Below, piece after piece: positions 45,929 through 58,112 of a stretch of 64,000 bases of DNA. The stretch comes from Madurella fahalii. Lineage: Eukaryota > Ascomycota > Sordariomycetes > Sordariales. The notes beneath the pieces were generated by a model, which was not told the origin of the DNA, searched no databases, and saw nothing but the letters and a program-made list of their open reading frames with translations. A program made the position numbers and the translations under genes. The stretch covers positions 1,736,001 through 1,800,000 of the forward strand of contig CM056880.1 of NCBI GenBank assembly GCA_029876055.1, in the 5' to 3' direction. Position 1 is the stretch's first letter. Every line of letters begins with the position of its first letter.

Positions 45929-46416
45929 TCACCGCACCTCGTTGGGTGATGACGTGGACTGATGCGAGCAAGCACGGATGTCAAATTGCAATTCAGTCGC
46001 TTTCCCTCCGGGACAGGCTTCAATGACTGTGGTTGTGCCGAAGATGTGCTGATAGCAAACCCCATTGCAAGTAGCCTGGAATCCGGGCACGTCTTTGGCC
46101 GGGGCTTTTTCTTTTACCTCTCTTAACAGAAAGCCTTGCTGAGGACGGACTGCGGACATGTTTTGCCAATCCTCTGGTAGAATGAACGCGTTATTGGGCA
46201 ACCAGATACGGCTCGGTCGGTGCTTACCGAGATTTCTGCCCTGCCGGCCTCAGCTTCGCTCTGGCAAAACATAAGCAAACCCGACCCCGTCCCCAACTGC
46301 GGGTTTAGAAGTTTTGGTGCATACGTAGTGTTGCCGCGCGCTTGCGTAGCCTTACGTTTCGCTGCGGCGCTGGTTGTGTTGGGTGAAATGCACTCTGCAC
46401 ATATGTGAGGTGCCAT
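45929..46416 (-). CDS. Candidate small two-exon gene, cysteine-containing
   Basis: Not recognised. Two minus-strand frames that each look protein-like can be joined by an 89-bp GTAAGC...CTCAG intron. Exon 1 is 46228-46416 (MAPHICAECISPNTTSAA...) and exon 2 is 45929-46138, ending in PNEVR, for 132 aa. Exon 1 opens with a CXXC pair (ICAEC); exon 2 contains CNGVCYQHIFGTTTVIEACPGG and a later cysteine. There is no signal peptide. It lies downstream of and convergent with ERG9, so part of it may overlap the ERG9 3' UTR. The join is my inference; transcript evidence would decide. Confidence 0.33.
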
Positions 46417-47148
46417 GCCCTTGTCTGAAACCTGCCCTAGCTCTCTGAAACACCGCCTTCAACACCATCGGGCTAACGCTCTGACTCAGGCTAAACAAAC
46501 AGGCTGGGAAGAGACTCTCCCTCGGGAGTGGGGGCAGCCAGGAAATAATCCTCTCCGGCATGGGCGGCCTTGCTTCTGTTGTTGTTTTAGAACGACGCGT
46601 GCAACGGGATTGATTGCTCGGTTGGTTCAAGTCGTTTTACGGAGGGGCTGCAGTCTTCGATTCTCTGTGGTGTGTGCGTACAGTACCTATACTAAGTTTT
46701 ATTGTCTCATCGCAACGGCGACCCCGGTTTGCTAGACACTGTATGTGATTGTTCCCAGTTACCAGTTGGTTGGCAAACAAATTCATTCAGGTTCTAATTG
46801 TATCCCTCGCTCTTCCCAGCCTGATCTTCCTTTCCTCCAACCATACCTATAAGCCGTGCCAGTGTAAAAAACAAAACCAAAAAACAAACAAGCCTTGCCT
46901 TCCCAATTGATACCGCCGGTCTTGGAAATGAAAAAGCGATTTCTTGGTTGCGTTGGGGTTGGGGGTTGGGGGTTGGGGGCGGGGGAAACATTGGCTTTCA
47001 TATGTACATAAATATGTCCCAATAAAACCCGGGGTATGCATCTACTAGTGACAGTTGCGTGTTTATATACAGAGTCCTGCTGCTGTCGCTGCCAAATCCC
47101 AAGAAAAAAAATAAAATCAACGTTCGAAACGCCCCGCCGTTTATTAAC
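46417..47148. other. Gap with G-rich tract
   Basis: Roughly 730 bp between the candidate small gene and the 3' end of the subtilisin gene. Its main feature is the G-rich repeat at 46955-46985 (separate entry). No gene is recognised. Confidence 0.4.
46955..46985 (+). repeat. G-quadruplex-like repeat
   Basis: Runs of four and five guanines separated by TT and then by C, in a regular (GGGGGTT)n pattern. It lies about 160 bp past the stop codon of the protease gene, so it would be C-rich in that transcript's 3' region. Pattern seen directly. Confidence 0.5.
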
Positions 47149-48545
47149 TTAGTCCCGGAAGCCGTTGTTAGCGATGAGGCTGGTAGTGCCGCGGACATTG
47201 CCGCGCACACGGGCGCCCGTCTCGCCGGCGAGCTCCTTGATGCGGTCGGCAACCGCCTGCACGCCCGTGATGTCCTCGAGGGCCATCAGGTAGGCGGCAA
47301 TGCCGGCAACGTGGGGCGAGGCCATGCTGGTGCCGCTGATGGACCGGGTGGCGTTGTCGTTGGTCGACCACGCACTGAGGACATTGACGCCCGGAGCGAA
47401 GATGTCCACGAGCGGGCCGAAGTTGGAGAAGTCGGCGCGCTGATCGTTGGTCTGGTCGATGGCGCCGACGGTGATGGCGGCTTCGGCGGAGCCGGGCGAG
47501 GTGTTGGCCGTGTCCTGGTCTTCGTTGCCGGCGGCCACGACAGGGACGACGCCGGCGGCTTCGACTTGGTTGATGGCCGAGTTGACGGCGCGGGAGCGGC
47601 TGCCGCCCAGGGACATGTTCATGACGGCCTTGCCGCCGAGCCCGTTCCGCTCAGCCGTCTCAGCAACTTTGCGACAATGTTAGCGTGTGGGGGAAAATGG
47701 TGCATGGAACGAACAGCTAAATGCTTACCGAACTGCATGCCGGCAATGACGCCCGAGTTGGTGCCACCGCCATCGGCATCCAGGACCTTGACGGCGACGA
47801 GCTCCACCTTCTTGGCGACACCAAAGTTCTTGCCGCCAATGGTGCCCGCAACGTGGGTTCCGTGACCGTTTCCATCCGTATCCTAAACGAAACGTGAGCA
47901 ATTACTGTCCCTCTCACAGGGAGGGGTGGAAGACGGCAGACATACCTCATCGTCCACAAAGTTGGCCCCCCACGTCGCACGACCCTCGAACTCGCTGTGG
48001 GTGATGCGGATGCCCGTATCCACCACAAAAGCCGTGATTCCCTCGCCCGCGCTGTCGTCGAAGATGTAGGCACCCCCGCTTCCAGGCTCAGCATGGCTGA
48101 TGCGAGCCAGCCCGCTCGTTGCTCGCCCTTGGACCGCCCTGGCATTGATGTTGATGTAGGCGTCCTGCTCGATGTACTCGACCTCATTGGCCGCGAAAAT
48201 CTCGTTAATGAGGAGGTCGTCAGCCTCGAGGGACATGGCCCGCCACGGGCCAACCTTGTAGGTGTTGACGAGCGTCGACAGGAGCTGGCCGGTCAGGGGG
48301 CTGCGCTTGCCGATGTTGCGCTTGGATATCGTCTTGATGACTATGTCCTCGTGGGCCGCAACGTCGTCATCGCTGAAGGTGTCGTTGTAAACGACGATGA
48401 ACTTGTGTGGGATAGCATTCTGCACACCGGGATTGGAGATTGGTACGCCGAGATAGAAGCCGTCTGACTTGCCGGACTGGGGCAGACAGGACACGCCTAG
48501 GGCGGAGAGAGCGAAAGTGAGAGAAGCGAGGAGCCGACCAGCCAT
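47149..48545 (-). CDS. Subtilisin-like serine protease (S8, proteinase K type)
   Basis: Secreted or vacuolar endopeptidase made as a preproprotein. Exons are 47946-48545, 47729-47882 and 47149-47666, giving 423 aa. A signal peptide occupies about residues 1-20 (MAGRLLASLTFALSALGVSC). An I9 propeptide follows (HKFIVVYNDTFSDDDVAAHE to EYIEQD). The catalytic triad is Asp in TAFVVDTGI, His in GNGHGTHVAG and Ser in SGTSMASPHVAG; the oxyanion Asn lies in VVAAGNEDQDT. The second intron appears to use an unusual AAG acceptor (47667-47669) with a nearby CTAAC branch site; other AGs break the frame. The exon junction is otherwise consistent with the family (GMQF-VAETAERNG). Confidence 0.93.
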
Positions 48546-51500
48546 GGTTGTGATGCGAGATTTGAGCTAGTTTCAAGAGTGAAAGAGTGACGAGAAAAGC
48601 GGCCAAGCGCGTCGACGACGACTAATATACGTCCTCGGAGAAGAGAAGAAACTTGTTGATGAGAAGGAAGGAGTCGACAATGAGCCCGACCGAGGCTGTG
48701 GAGGGTTTTTCGACTTGGCGCCGATCTAAAAGAAGCGAAGAACTGGGATGAATATGTATGCCTGGCGGAGAAGGATAGTCTGTGTCAAAGACCGACGGGA
48801 GAACACCTGGACCGGTCCGGGGCGGAGGCTCGGAAAGAGAAAGCAAGGAAAGGGGATCGAAGGCAGGGAAGAGGATGCAGGAAAAGGGAAACAAGCAATG
48901 AAGAGCGGGTAAAGACAAGAATGATGCTCAAACACAACGATGCAGACCGGCTGCTATTTAACTGAAGAGAGGGCGCATGAAGGTTGCGGGTTGATGGTCC
49001 ATCTTGAGAAGGGCCCCTTTTTTGGGTCGTGTGCAACGTCCAGGGGTTGTATGGCACGAACAAAAGGTACGTGGTACCAGGGACGGGATGACGAGGAGGG
49101 CCACCCCTGGACGCCAAGTCAAACGGGAGATCCCTGGCAGCCAGGGGAGTTATTTTCCCCCAGTCGGAGCGTGTCTGCAGGTTTCGAAGGGCTGCAGGCG
49201 AGAACGCTCCCCCATTGAACCTCAAACAGCACAGCGTACGAGATACACAGGACGCCCAGCTCAGGACGGGCGCAAGATTGGTCCGCCCCGACAGGGCCGT
49301 CTAAACCGGCGACCTGGTCTGATGAAAGTCTAAAGGGGCGGGGCGGGGGGCAAGACTGCTAAGCGTAAGTCCACCCACTGCAGTGACCTGTTTGCCCAGG
49401 CCGGCACTGCTTCGCGACCTCAGCAAGCGCCCTCGGGTCATCTGCAGGGTTCGCTCCCCCAGACCCGCTGCGTGGTCCGCCACCGCGCCACGGGCAAGCC
49501 TCTGCCGAGGGCCGGCTTACGGTCGGAATGAATTGAGGCGCAAACAACGTAAAAGAGGAAATAATCCGGGGCATAAACGATCGCCTCTGATCTGCCGCTG
49601 CACAGGCGGCTGTGGACCTGCCAATTGCATTGCGAATCCGCCAAATCCATGGCCGCGCCTCTCTTATGCAAATGTCCGAGCCCGAGATCCTCACCCATGG
49701 CTATGTGGCTGCCGCGCCCGCACGGCGAGGTAAGGGTTTTGGGGTTCGGTGACCGGCGCCTGTCATTGGACGTGACACAACCGTCGCTTTCTCCTGCAAT
49801 TCAGCATTCGAGCGTGCCTGGCCCAATCGACCGTCAGCAAACCCGCAGCAGTGAGGCTCGCGCCTGGGCCCATCCAACGGAATCCTTGGCAACCCTGCTG
49901 GTGATGGCAAAAGAACGGTCGGGATTGGGGGTTTTTGTGTTTGTCCATGGCCAACGAGGTCGCGTTGGTCTATCACGCAATCTTGGGCTCCGAGTGGTTC
50001 GTTATGATTAATTGTCGCTGTCCCCAGGTGCATTCCCACCGACCAAATTCCAGGGTCCGAGACAGCAGAAGCCCTAGCGAGTTACCGGCAGCTGCTGGCG
50101 ACGGGACGATTCTACATTAGGTAGGCAACCTCGTAACCTGGCAGGCTATGTCAGTTTGGCACGAAGGAAGGTATTAGCGGGACCCGCAAAGCTAAGACGG
50201 GTTTGTACAACACTGTGGAGACCTCGGCTGTGTGTGTGTGTATTGTATGTACTCGGATACTGTAAGTACCTGTAATATATCTTGAGATCGTGCGTTGTGT
50301 GGGGGTTTGCGCCACCTTTGAATCTCGGGGTGGGTGGAGGGCACTTGGCGAGCGCAACTCAATCCTCTTGCTCGCAGTTCCAAGGAGAGAACGCCTCTCA
50401 CCATGATCTGTGATCAAAGAAACGCCAAGCTACCTGTTGGCGCAGGTACAACACTGGTAGGGTGGTGTCAAAGAAGGGGTCCCCCGCCTGAGGGGTTGTC
50501 TTTCTGACGCGCTTAACACTGAGAATGGCAGCTGCAGCCGCAGAGTCTTGTGAGTCTGAAACACCAAGTCTCTCCAGATTCCCCGCCAGGCGCCGAGAGC
50601 CAAGTTTCAATGCTACCAACCCGTCGGAGATTTGACGGTGGCGTGCTTTTTCGGCGGAGATGAACAGCTGGGTCTACGGATCCATGTCCCGCGATGCTGC
50701 ACGCAATCAGCGACACTGGAGACGATGTGATGGAGAGCAGTGAGACACAAGATGCCAAGCGACGTTGCGGCTCTGATCATCGCAATACAACGGCGAGGTG
50801 CATTGGCCCAATGAACGGTCCCCAGATCCCTATCTCAAAGCACCGCAGCCTAGATGGAGTGCAGCTAATTAATTAGCAACCTAAAGCATCAACGGGCAAC
50901 GGCCAAACAAAGCAGGGGCTATCCCGTTTGCAGCGGACAGGGCCGTGGAAACCAAACACCGAGTTCCTCAAATGGAAGCAACGGAGAAAAGCTGCACCGC
51001 CTCCTTGACAGCACCCGGGAATAGACACCATCTGATGATGAATGTCATGCCTTGGCTAGGTAGGTATCCATCGATTCCAAAAATGAAATCGGTGATGGTT
51101 CCACGCATGAACACGGCCGCAATGGATGCAAACACGCCATTCGTTCTAATGCGGGCGAGGCATGATGATGGATAGTAGAGTCAATCCATCTATTCCTACT
51201 GTACAAAGACGGCGTCACCTCCTCCGCCGGGGGGCAATTCCCCTGGGTCTTTTAGGAGCACCTTGGCCACCAAGAGGGCTCGACCCGATCAAGCGGCCGG
51301 ACGGGTGCGACCGCTTGTTCTCGGTGTGGCGCACCGATGCCGAAATACCGAGTCCGGGTTTGCCGGAGGCAAAACCTCGGCGGCCACATCGCCACGCCCC
51401 GTCAGGTGCTTCGGGCCCGGCGAGGTGGAGACCATGAATGCGTAGCCGGGAAGTAGGAGTAACGGGATCGGCTCTCTACTACACATACGTTATAGTACTT

Positions 51501-52544
51501 TGAGTAGAGCATCCTATCCTAGTACACACATGGAGCTTCTTTTGCCGGATAATGCGCTAACTCCGAAGGGGAGACTTTATATCGGCTCGACGCTGGTTGC
51601 GAACTTGGTCTTTCGTCTTCTCCCGCCTCCAGTCGATCACGGATAGGTTTCAGTGTTGTTTGACTACCTATGTATCTTGATTATTGATGGCGACACACGA
51701 ACGGTGCATCCCAATGTCCGCACAAAGTGTGAATGCCAGTGCGAATGTCTTATGCTTCCGAGGGGGCCAAAGAACGGATTAGAAGGGTTGGGGCTAAGGA
51801 AGCTGATGCCGATCTGCAGGCTTTCTCTGCCATGTTCTGTTGATGTTCTTTTGATGCCTTATCAGTCTCTGCAAACCAAGTCCCGGACTTCCCAGACCAG
51901 AGAGTTCCAGGCCCTACTATTTTTTTTTTAGCGTGTCTCTCTTACCTGCACTCCCTGTCGGGTCTGCTTGCGCCAACGCATGATCGCCCACCGAGAGCCC
52001 AATTTCACCGAATCAAGCAGCGCTTCTGGGAAGCATTCTGCACGCGCAACAACAACATACTGCAGAATACCAGGACAACTGTCTATCTGCCCCCCCATTG
52101 CTTTCCAGCCCAAAGTCTCCTTTAGGCGCCGAATTGGGTTGCAGACGGCCACTCTGCCAATCCAGCCCAAGAACCGCAATAGCCTAACCCCGCGCCCGCC
52201 CACGCGACATTCGGCCAACAGCACCTCACTGTGTCGCGCTTGCACCACAAACAAGAAGTAGGGTTGCAAAGGCCTCGGTTGGCCAACAGAGCGTGCTGCT
52301 GCATTGCAGGACGTCTCAGGGAGGACTCCGGCGCTTTCTTGGTGACACTCGTTTGTTGCGCCCGTGGGGGAATTAACAAACCCGACCACCGCCCCTCAGC
52401 CTCAGCTCCCTGCCCCTTCCGCAACTGTGCCTCTCGTCTACGGTTCAGTCCACGTCCGAAACACCAACAGCACCTGGCTACCCTGCCATGGTCTTCCAAG
52501 AACCGCCAGACGACTGAGAGCGATATCCCCCCCGCCGGGACAAA
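48546..52544. other. 4-kb stretch without a recognisable gene
   Basis: Promoter of the protease gene on the left and of the F-box-like gene on the right. A (GT)n microsatellite lies near 50229-50241. Open frames of up to 181 codons exist, but none has a recognisable motif or a coherent splice structure, and many begin at GTG or TTG. Confidence 0.4.
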
Positions 52545-54425
52545 ATGGATCTGCCCCGTGGGCCGACGTCCATCGACGAAGACCGTGAACGTGCCGACCG
52601 TGCCGATACGCTCACCATCGATACGCGGCTCCCCAGGGTCGAGCGGACCCAGTCGATACACGATCAAGATGAGGGCAATGTTGCTGTTGAGCTTGCCTCG
52701 ATCATGGCGACGGCATCAAACCCAGTGTCGCCAGGCCCGTCAAGCCCGCCGCTAGAGCAGGTGAGGATGCAAGACTTCATCCCTCCCACACGGCCGAGCA
52801 GCACCCCCTTCCCCCAGCCGGAACCACGCAACACAGAACTCCGATGCATCAGCTGCCCCACCGGCCGCTTCTTGGACATTGATGGTCCCGTGCCTGCCGG
52901 ACCGCCGACGATACAATCGCCCGGCGTGAGTGTCGTCGGTACGAGCATCAGCGACCTCCCTGCCGAAATCCATGAGTGCATTCTGGACCACCTGTTCGGT
53001 TTTCGAGTCTCCCCCACTTCCAAAAGTTCCATCACGCGCTGGGGCACCGCTCTGCGCCATCCGCGGAGGAAAGAATTGTCGGGCTTGTCTCTGGTGAGCC
53101 GAGCATGGAGAGTGCTGATCCAGGAGCGACTGTATCGGCACATCAAATTGAAGGCGACGGTCGACTCGCTCAGGGAGTCGTTTTCCTACTTCGCCGCCCA
53201 CCCCCATCTGCGGTCCTATGTCAAGCACATCGAGATATGGTTCCCGGTATTCCGCCCCAAATACGGCCCTTTGGCGCTCTCCAATGCCAACACCCTCCCG
53301 ACGGTCACGCCCGACGGCCTGACGACTGCGTCCTACGTTTTGCCCATGGACAACTGTTCTCTAGAAGAGGCGTTTTACTTCGTGGCCGAGTCCTTCCCGG
53401 AGGTTTGTGTCATGACGCTGGAAGGGGGCGAACGGAAGAAGGCGCCCAAAGTGAGGCACTGGATCCGAGACTCGGGCCAACGATTGCGGGTCATGCCAAA
53501 GGTCGAGTCTATCCGCACGCTCATTTGCAAGGGGCAGTGGAACCTGATCAGAGGGGAAGACGACTTTGAGGCCATCATGTCCGCCCTGCCCAACTTGCAG
53601 GAGTGGCACGGGTCCTACAGTAAGCCCAAGTCAAAGAGCTATCTCACCATGGCCGACATTCTAGTGAAACCCATGCGCCTGACGAGCTTGGACCTGTGCA
53701 TCGAGGGGGACTACCGACGTGAGCTTTCGTTCCCGCCGTACTTTCTAAAAGTGTCGAGCAGGCTACACTTTTGCTCGCGCTTGGCACTGGGCGCCGCTTC
53801 CCCATCGTTGGAACGCATCTCGTATACCGGCCGAGTCTGCAAGCAGTTCTTCATCGACCTCATGACCAAGCACAGGGACCCGCGGCAGATACGCCTCAAG
53901 TCGATTGACCTGACTGTCAAAAACTGCTGCCGTAAGGTGTCCCATTGGAACGAGTCGGGATCGGGTATCACAGATATGAACTTCATCAACGCGTTCGAAG
54001 AGCTCGTCATCGCGGGTATCCGGGCCCTGGGAAGGCTCAAGTCAATCGAGTACCTCCGGATCCGCTACGTGGATCTAGGTAAGTAATGTCTACTATTCTT
54101 TTTTTTTTTTTTTTTTTTCCAGATGTCCAGTCGCGGGTCCGGAGACTGATGCCAACCGCCTGCAGACTCGCCAGTTCCGCCGCTCAACCCCTATTTCCTC
54201 CTGCGCGACGGGTGGTGCTCAGGCGTCTGGAGTGATGCCATCATCGCAGAACTCAATCGTGCCCGGCCGAACGCCCGCTTCGAGGACCTGGCCGAGTCGT
54301 TTGGCGAGGTGGGCTACAACAAGGACGGGCGGATGACCATCAGCCCGGAGTTTCCCAAGTCAAGAGCCCTGTCGCTCAAATTATCCAATTATGCGCTGTT
54401 GAGCGGGGGCATCTCCATCTCCTGA
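52545..54425 (+). CDS. F-box-like domain protein
   Basis: Probable adaptor of an SCF-type ubiquitin ligase, substrate unknown. Exons 52545-54078 and 54166-54425 give 597 aa. The start ATG has a good context (ACAAAATGG). The first ~140 residues are Pro/Ser-rich and disordered. An F-box-like helix segment follows at about 145-200 (ISDLPAEIHECILDHLFGFR then GLSLVSRAWRVLIQERLYRHI). The remaining ~400 residues have the leucine-patterned character of fungal F-box proteins, without clear repeats. The intron contains a T22 tract; I chose the downstream CAG (54163-54165), because the upstream one leads to an early stop and poorer sequence. The product ends NYALLSGGISIS. Confidence 0.78.
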
Positions 54426-55101
54426 GACGGGATGAAGGACCTTACCAATTAATAAAAGCGCCAAGCAGTCCGCGATGCTCACCCAAGAAAAACATCCAAG
54501 CACGCGTCTTTGCCCTATTTTTATTTTTTATTTTTTATTTTTTTACGTCTCATTCACAACTAGGAGTCATGGGCTATCGACCACTAGATCGGGGGGCGTC
54601 TGCGGCTTAATTCTTTACTGCGTTGCTGCTTGTAAGAGTTGACCGGATAACTTTTTTCTTGCATCTGTTGGTCATTATCGAATTCGGGGGGCGTCTGATC
54701 GTTTCTGCTGGGGACATTGCGCGCAACATGGAAGGGTTACCGGTGGTGGTGGGATGTGCTGTTAAAAAGATGGATTTGTTTGTACCGAGGCATGTAATGT
54801 TTCTGCATTTCGAAATGCCTGGGGTGTGCTGGAGTGGGTTTCCAAGATCAAGGGCAAGCGGCCGTGCGGCCGGGCTACCTAAGGTGATGTCCCTAAGCAG
54901 GGGAGACACAGTGCGTACGTACTTACTGCATGATGAGATAATGTCCCGTCAATCTGATGTTGTTTGAACAAATCTATACACTGTAGGCAGTGCCGTGCTA
55001 GCGGTCGAACTGACCGGTTTCGCGAAGTACTAAGTCCCCGGGAGTTATAACCGTATCCTCATCCGCGCGGCTCGGACAGGCCATCCAACAGATCCTCAGC
55101 G
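54426..55101. other. Convergent gap
   Basis: About 0.7 kb between the F-box-like gene and the GPI mannosyltransferase gene. AT-rich near 54510-54545. No gene is recognised. Confidence 0.4.
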
Positions 55102-56616
55102 CTACACACGGGCACATCCTACATCGCCGATTATCACGCCCAAGATCCAGCAGTTTACTAGGAAAAAGACCAACGACGCAACCCACAGACCGGGCAGGAA
55201 GGAACTCGTCCCCAGGAACTCGAGCTCATACCCCTGCTGCAACCACAAGCCCTGCGCGGCAACCCACAGCGCCAGCGCGGCAACCCCCAGCCGCTTGTTC
55301 CTGAGGAACGAGGACCGCGGCAGGTACAGCGGGAGCAGGACCATGTACCAGAGGAAATACTATTTTTCAGCCCGTCTCAGTCAATCAAATCTTTCCACTT
55401 TCCTTTCCCAATATGAGGGTATCATTTGGGTCAGAAAAACGAAAAGAAAGGAACGTACCTGGCTGGTGCAGACCTTGTTGAAGGTGACAAACGCGAATGT
55501 CTGGGCGAGCATGGCCGCGGGCAGGTCCCTCTTTGCGAGGGCGAGCGGGATGAGCAAGCAGGAGAGGGCGAGCTGCGGGAGGAAGGCGACGGATTCGATC
55601 CGGAAGGAGGATGACGCGGAGAGTGACGGAAAGGCCGAGGCGAGATAGAGTTGCGTGTTGTAGGGGCTGAAGTTGTGGCGGTGGTCGATGCGCGTTACGT
55701 GGTGCAGGTAGGTGTGCTGGAGGAAATGGGGCCCGTAACTATGCGGTTGGGGTTTGGTTAGGACGGGATGGGGTTCGGTAAGGGGATGGTTGTTTGGGGG
55801 GGGGGGGGGGGGCGGGGAGATGGCTTACAGGAGAAACATGATCGTGTTGAGGGTGAGGAATGTGGCTAGGCTGATGGCGGATAGTTTGAGCCTTGCCGGG
55901 GTGATAAAGGAGGCTAGGTTGTTGAGCCAAGAGGGTTGGTGTCTCTTCCTGTTGATTGTTGAACCGCCCATCCTCTCCCGGTCCATCCACCACACGATTG
56001 CGGGTGCGTAGATGAAGGGGTAGATCTTGAAATGCACACTGAAGCCCAGCAACAGGCCGGCCAAGGTGATGCGCCTTTCCATCACGGCTGACAGGAGTGC
56101 CATGACCAAGACGCCTAGCAGGCCTTCTGAACTGCCCCTGGTGCTGATCGTGGCGACCATGGGGTTGAGGAGCCAGATGGCGGCAAACTTGCGTGCCGCT
56201 GCGGCATCCATAGACCGGGCCAGAGCGCGCTCCAGCAGCCATCCCGCAACCAGATCGGCAGCCGCAAAGAGCACCTTGCCCGAGCTGAACAAGGCTGCAT
56301 CCCACAGCGGATTCCCGGTCTTGTGTGCTGTCGGGAGCAGGAGCCAGGCGAGCACCGGCGTGTAGCGGTATGTCTCCCGCTCATAGGGGCTCAGGCCGCG
56401 CAACACAAACCGGGCGGCATCGGTAAAGACCAGATAGTCGATGTCGGTGTATTTGACTGGAGAATTTGCATCCTGCCAAAGGCCGTAGAGAAGGAAGACC
56501 AGGCGGAGGAGGGCAGCTGTGATGTAGAGTGGAGAGGGCCGGTCAAAAAAGGATGTGATGAACAAAGGTGCGGGTGACGAGGCCTTCCCCTCAACTGATA
56601 CCAAAGGCTTGTCCAT
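55102..56616 (-). CDS. gpi14: GPI mannosyltransferase I (PIG-M/GPI14)
   Basis: ER multi-pass enzyme that adds the first mannose from dolichol-phosphate-mannose to the GPI precursor on the lumenal side. Exons in transcription order are 55829-56616, 55459-55738 and 55102-55359, giving 441 aa. The first lumenal loop has the DxD-type motif in VKYTDIDYLVFTDAARF, followed by SPYERETYRYTPVLAWLL, both strongly conserved in PIG-M. Also visible are LLGFSVHFKIYPFIYAPAI and YFLWYMVLLPLYLP. The first intron includes a G18 run (about 55795-55812). It needs a small partner (PBN1/PIG-X) encoded elsewhere. Confidence 0.94.
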
Positions 56617-57010
56617 TTCCTCTCCCCAGCAGCAGCCTGTTGCCTGGTGTCAACAATAGGAAGTGCCAGCCCAATCCCGTCTCCAAATCTTCCGTCCCTG
56701 CCACTGCCGGCGTTCACTTTCCCACGTGCGGGTCGCCTTGCTCCCGTCCACGCAATATCCGCTCCGAAGGCGGCCGTTCCTTTCTCCAGAGCAAGACGCT
56801 TCAAAACGGCCAATTCCGACCAACTCCTTTCGATGCAACGACTTTGCTGTCAAGCAGTTGGATGTCAAAGCCGACAAAGTGTTTTGGTTGTTTGCTCGCT
56901 TGACGTTTGGGCCCCTGTTCACCAATTGGAAGCCCCTTAACGCCAACACGCCATGGTGTCCACCTACCAATGCCCAACCAAAAGCCAATCATCGCTGCGT
57001 GACGTCAAGA
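56617..57010. other. Divergent promoter (gpi14 and TRAX gene)
   Basis: 394 bp between two head-to-head housekeeping genes. The right-hand frame is open across much of it but without a convincing upstream start. Confidence 0.4.
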
Positions 57011-58112
57011 ATGGACGACAAATCACCACCAGAGAAAGCCCATTTGGATCGCAAGACGTCCGATTATACCATGTCTGGCTTTAAGCGCGACTGGAATGGA
57101 AACGCAAAGAGACGGGAGGGGCCGAAGCCACCCCAGAAGCAGGTTGTGAGGAATGCGTACACTCCCATGTTTGAGCAGCTCCGCAACGAGCTCGATGAGC
57201 ATCACGATCGTCGGGAGCGCATTGTCAAGGCATCACGAGATATCACTGCGCTGAGCAAGAAGATGTGAGATGCCATGCAGGGACAGACCGTCTAAGCCGA
57301 GGCTGACACTTTCCAGCATCTTCTCGTTACAACGGTATGAAAATCATCATACCCATCGCTTCACCCTTGGGAAACAGTAGGACGCTCACACCACCATTTG
57401 CATCACCATCAGCGTGCGAGGCATCCAGGGCCAGCTCCCGGCAAACATCCAGGCCGAGGTTGACTCGCGTCTAGCCGAGATCGCAAAGCTCCTAGCCACC
57501 ATAGCACCCGAGATACAAGGCATCAACCGCTACCGTTATTCCCGGTCACTGATGTGTCTGGAAGAGCTAGTCGAAGCTCTCACGTTCGCACACTACCTCA
57601 AGACCCAGACCCTAATCAGTCACGATCAGCTCTCTCCCATTGTTGAGGAACTCGCTCGCCAAGGGGCTGCGCCCGAGGATGAGGTCATGACCGATGCTCG
57701 CGGCACGCCTGCCACCCCCGAAAAGCCCCTGCAGGCTGAGACGTACAAGATCTCGCTCACGCAAGACGACTATCTCTACGGAGTCTTCGATCTCACGGGT
57801 GAAATGATGCGCTTCGCGACCACGTCGACGGCACTGACAGGTACCATGGCTAGCGGCGGCACCGGTGATGGGGATGATGAGCCTCGCACTATCGTTCAGG
57901 ACATGCACGAGCTCGGCAGCTTCTTCGAGATGCTGCCGGTAGTACCTGGGAACCGGTTCGCTTGGGAGAAGAAGTTGGAGGTCACGCGGCAGTCGGTGCA
58001 AAAGGTCGAGAGACTCGGTTATGATCGCATTATTCGCGGCAGCGAGCGCCCCAAGGGCTGGATCCCAGACCTGAGCTCTGCTGATCAAGGCCAGTCCGAA
58101 GAGCTTGAGTGA
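57011..58112 (+). CDS. Translin-associated factor X (TRAX)
   Basis: Partner of translin in the C3PO RNase complex, which acts in RNA and DNA metabolism. Three exons, 57011-57264, 57317-57334 and 57413-58112, give 323 aa. The middle exon is only 18 nt long and encodes the conserved IIFSLQR step between helix 1 (FEQLRNELDEHHDRRERIVK, then ASRDITALSKK) and the downstream VRGIQ. Later motifs include RYRYSRSLMCLEELVEALTF, YLYGVFDLTGEMMRFAT and DMHELGSFFEML. The acidic catalytic residues of active TRAX probably lie in the EELVEA and DLTGEM segments. The start ATG at 57011 was chosen because the upstream frame looks non-coding; MSGFKRDW at 57071 is an alternative. Confidence 0.92.
57317..57334 (+). 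other. 18-nt microexon of the TRAX gene
   Basis: Flanked by a CCAG acceptor and a GTATGA donor, with introns of 52 and 78 bp. It is needed to join the two large frames and supplies conserved residues. Confidence 0.8.

Noticed and set aside
47059..47865. 268-codon plus-strand frame
   Set aside because: Antisense to the subtilisin exons with catalytic motifs on the other strand.
50229..50241. GT microsatellite as a functional element
   Set aside because: Too short and with no associated feature.
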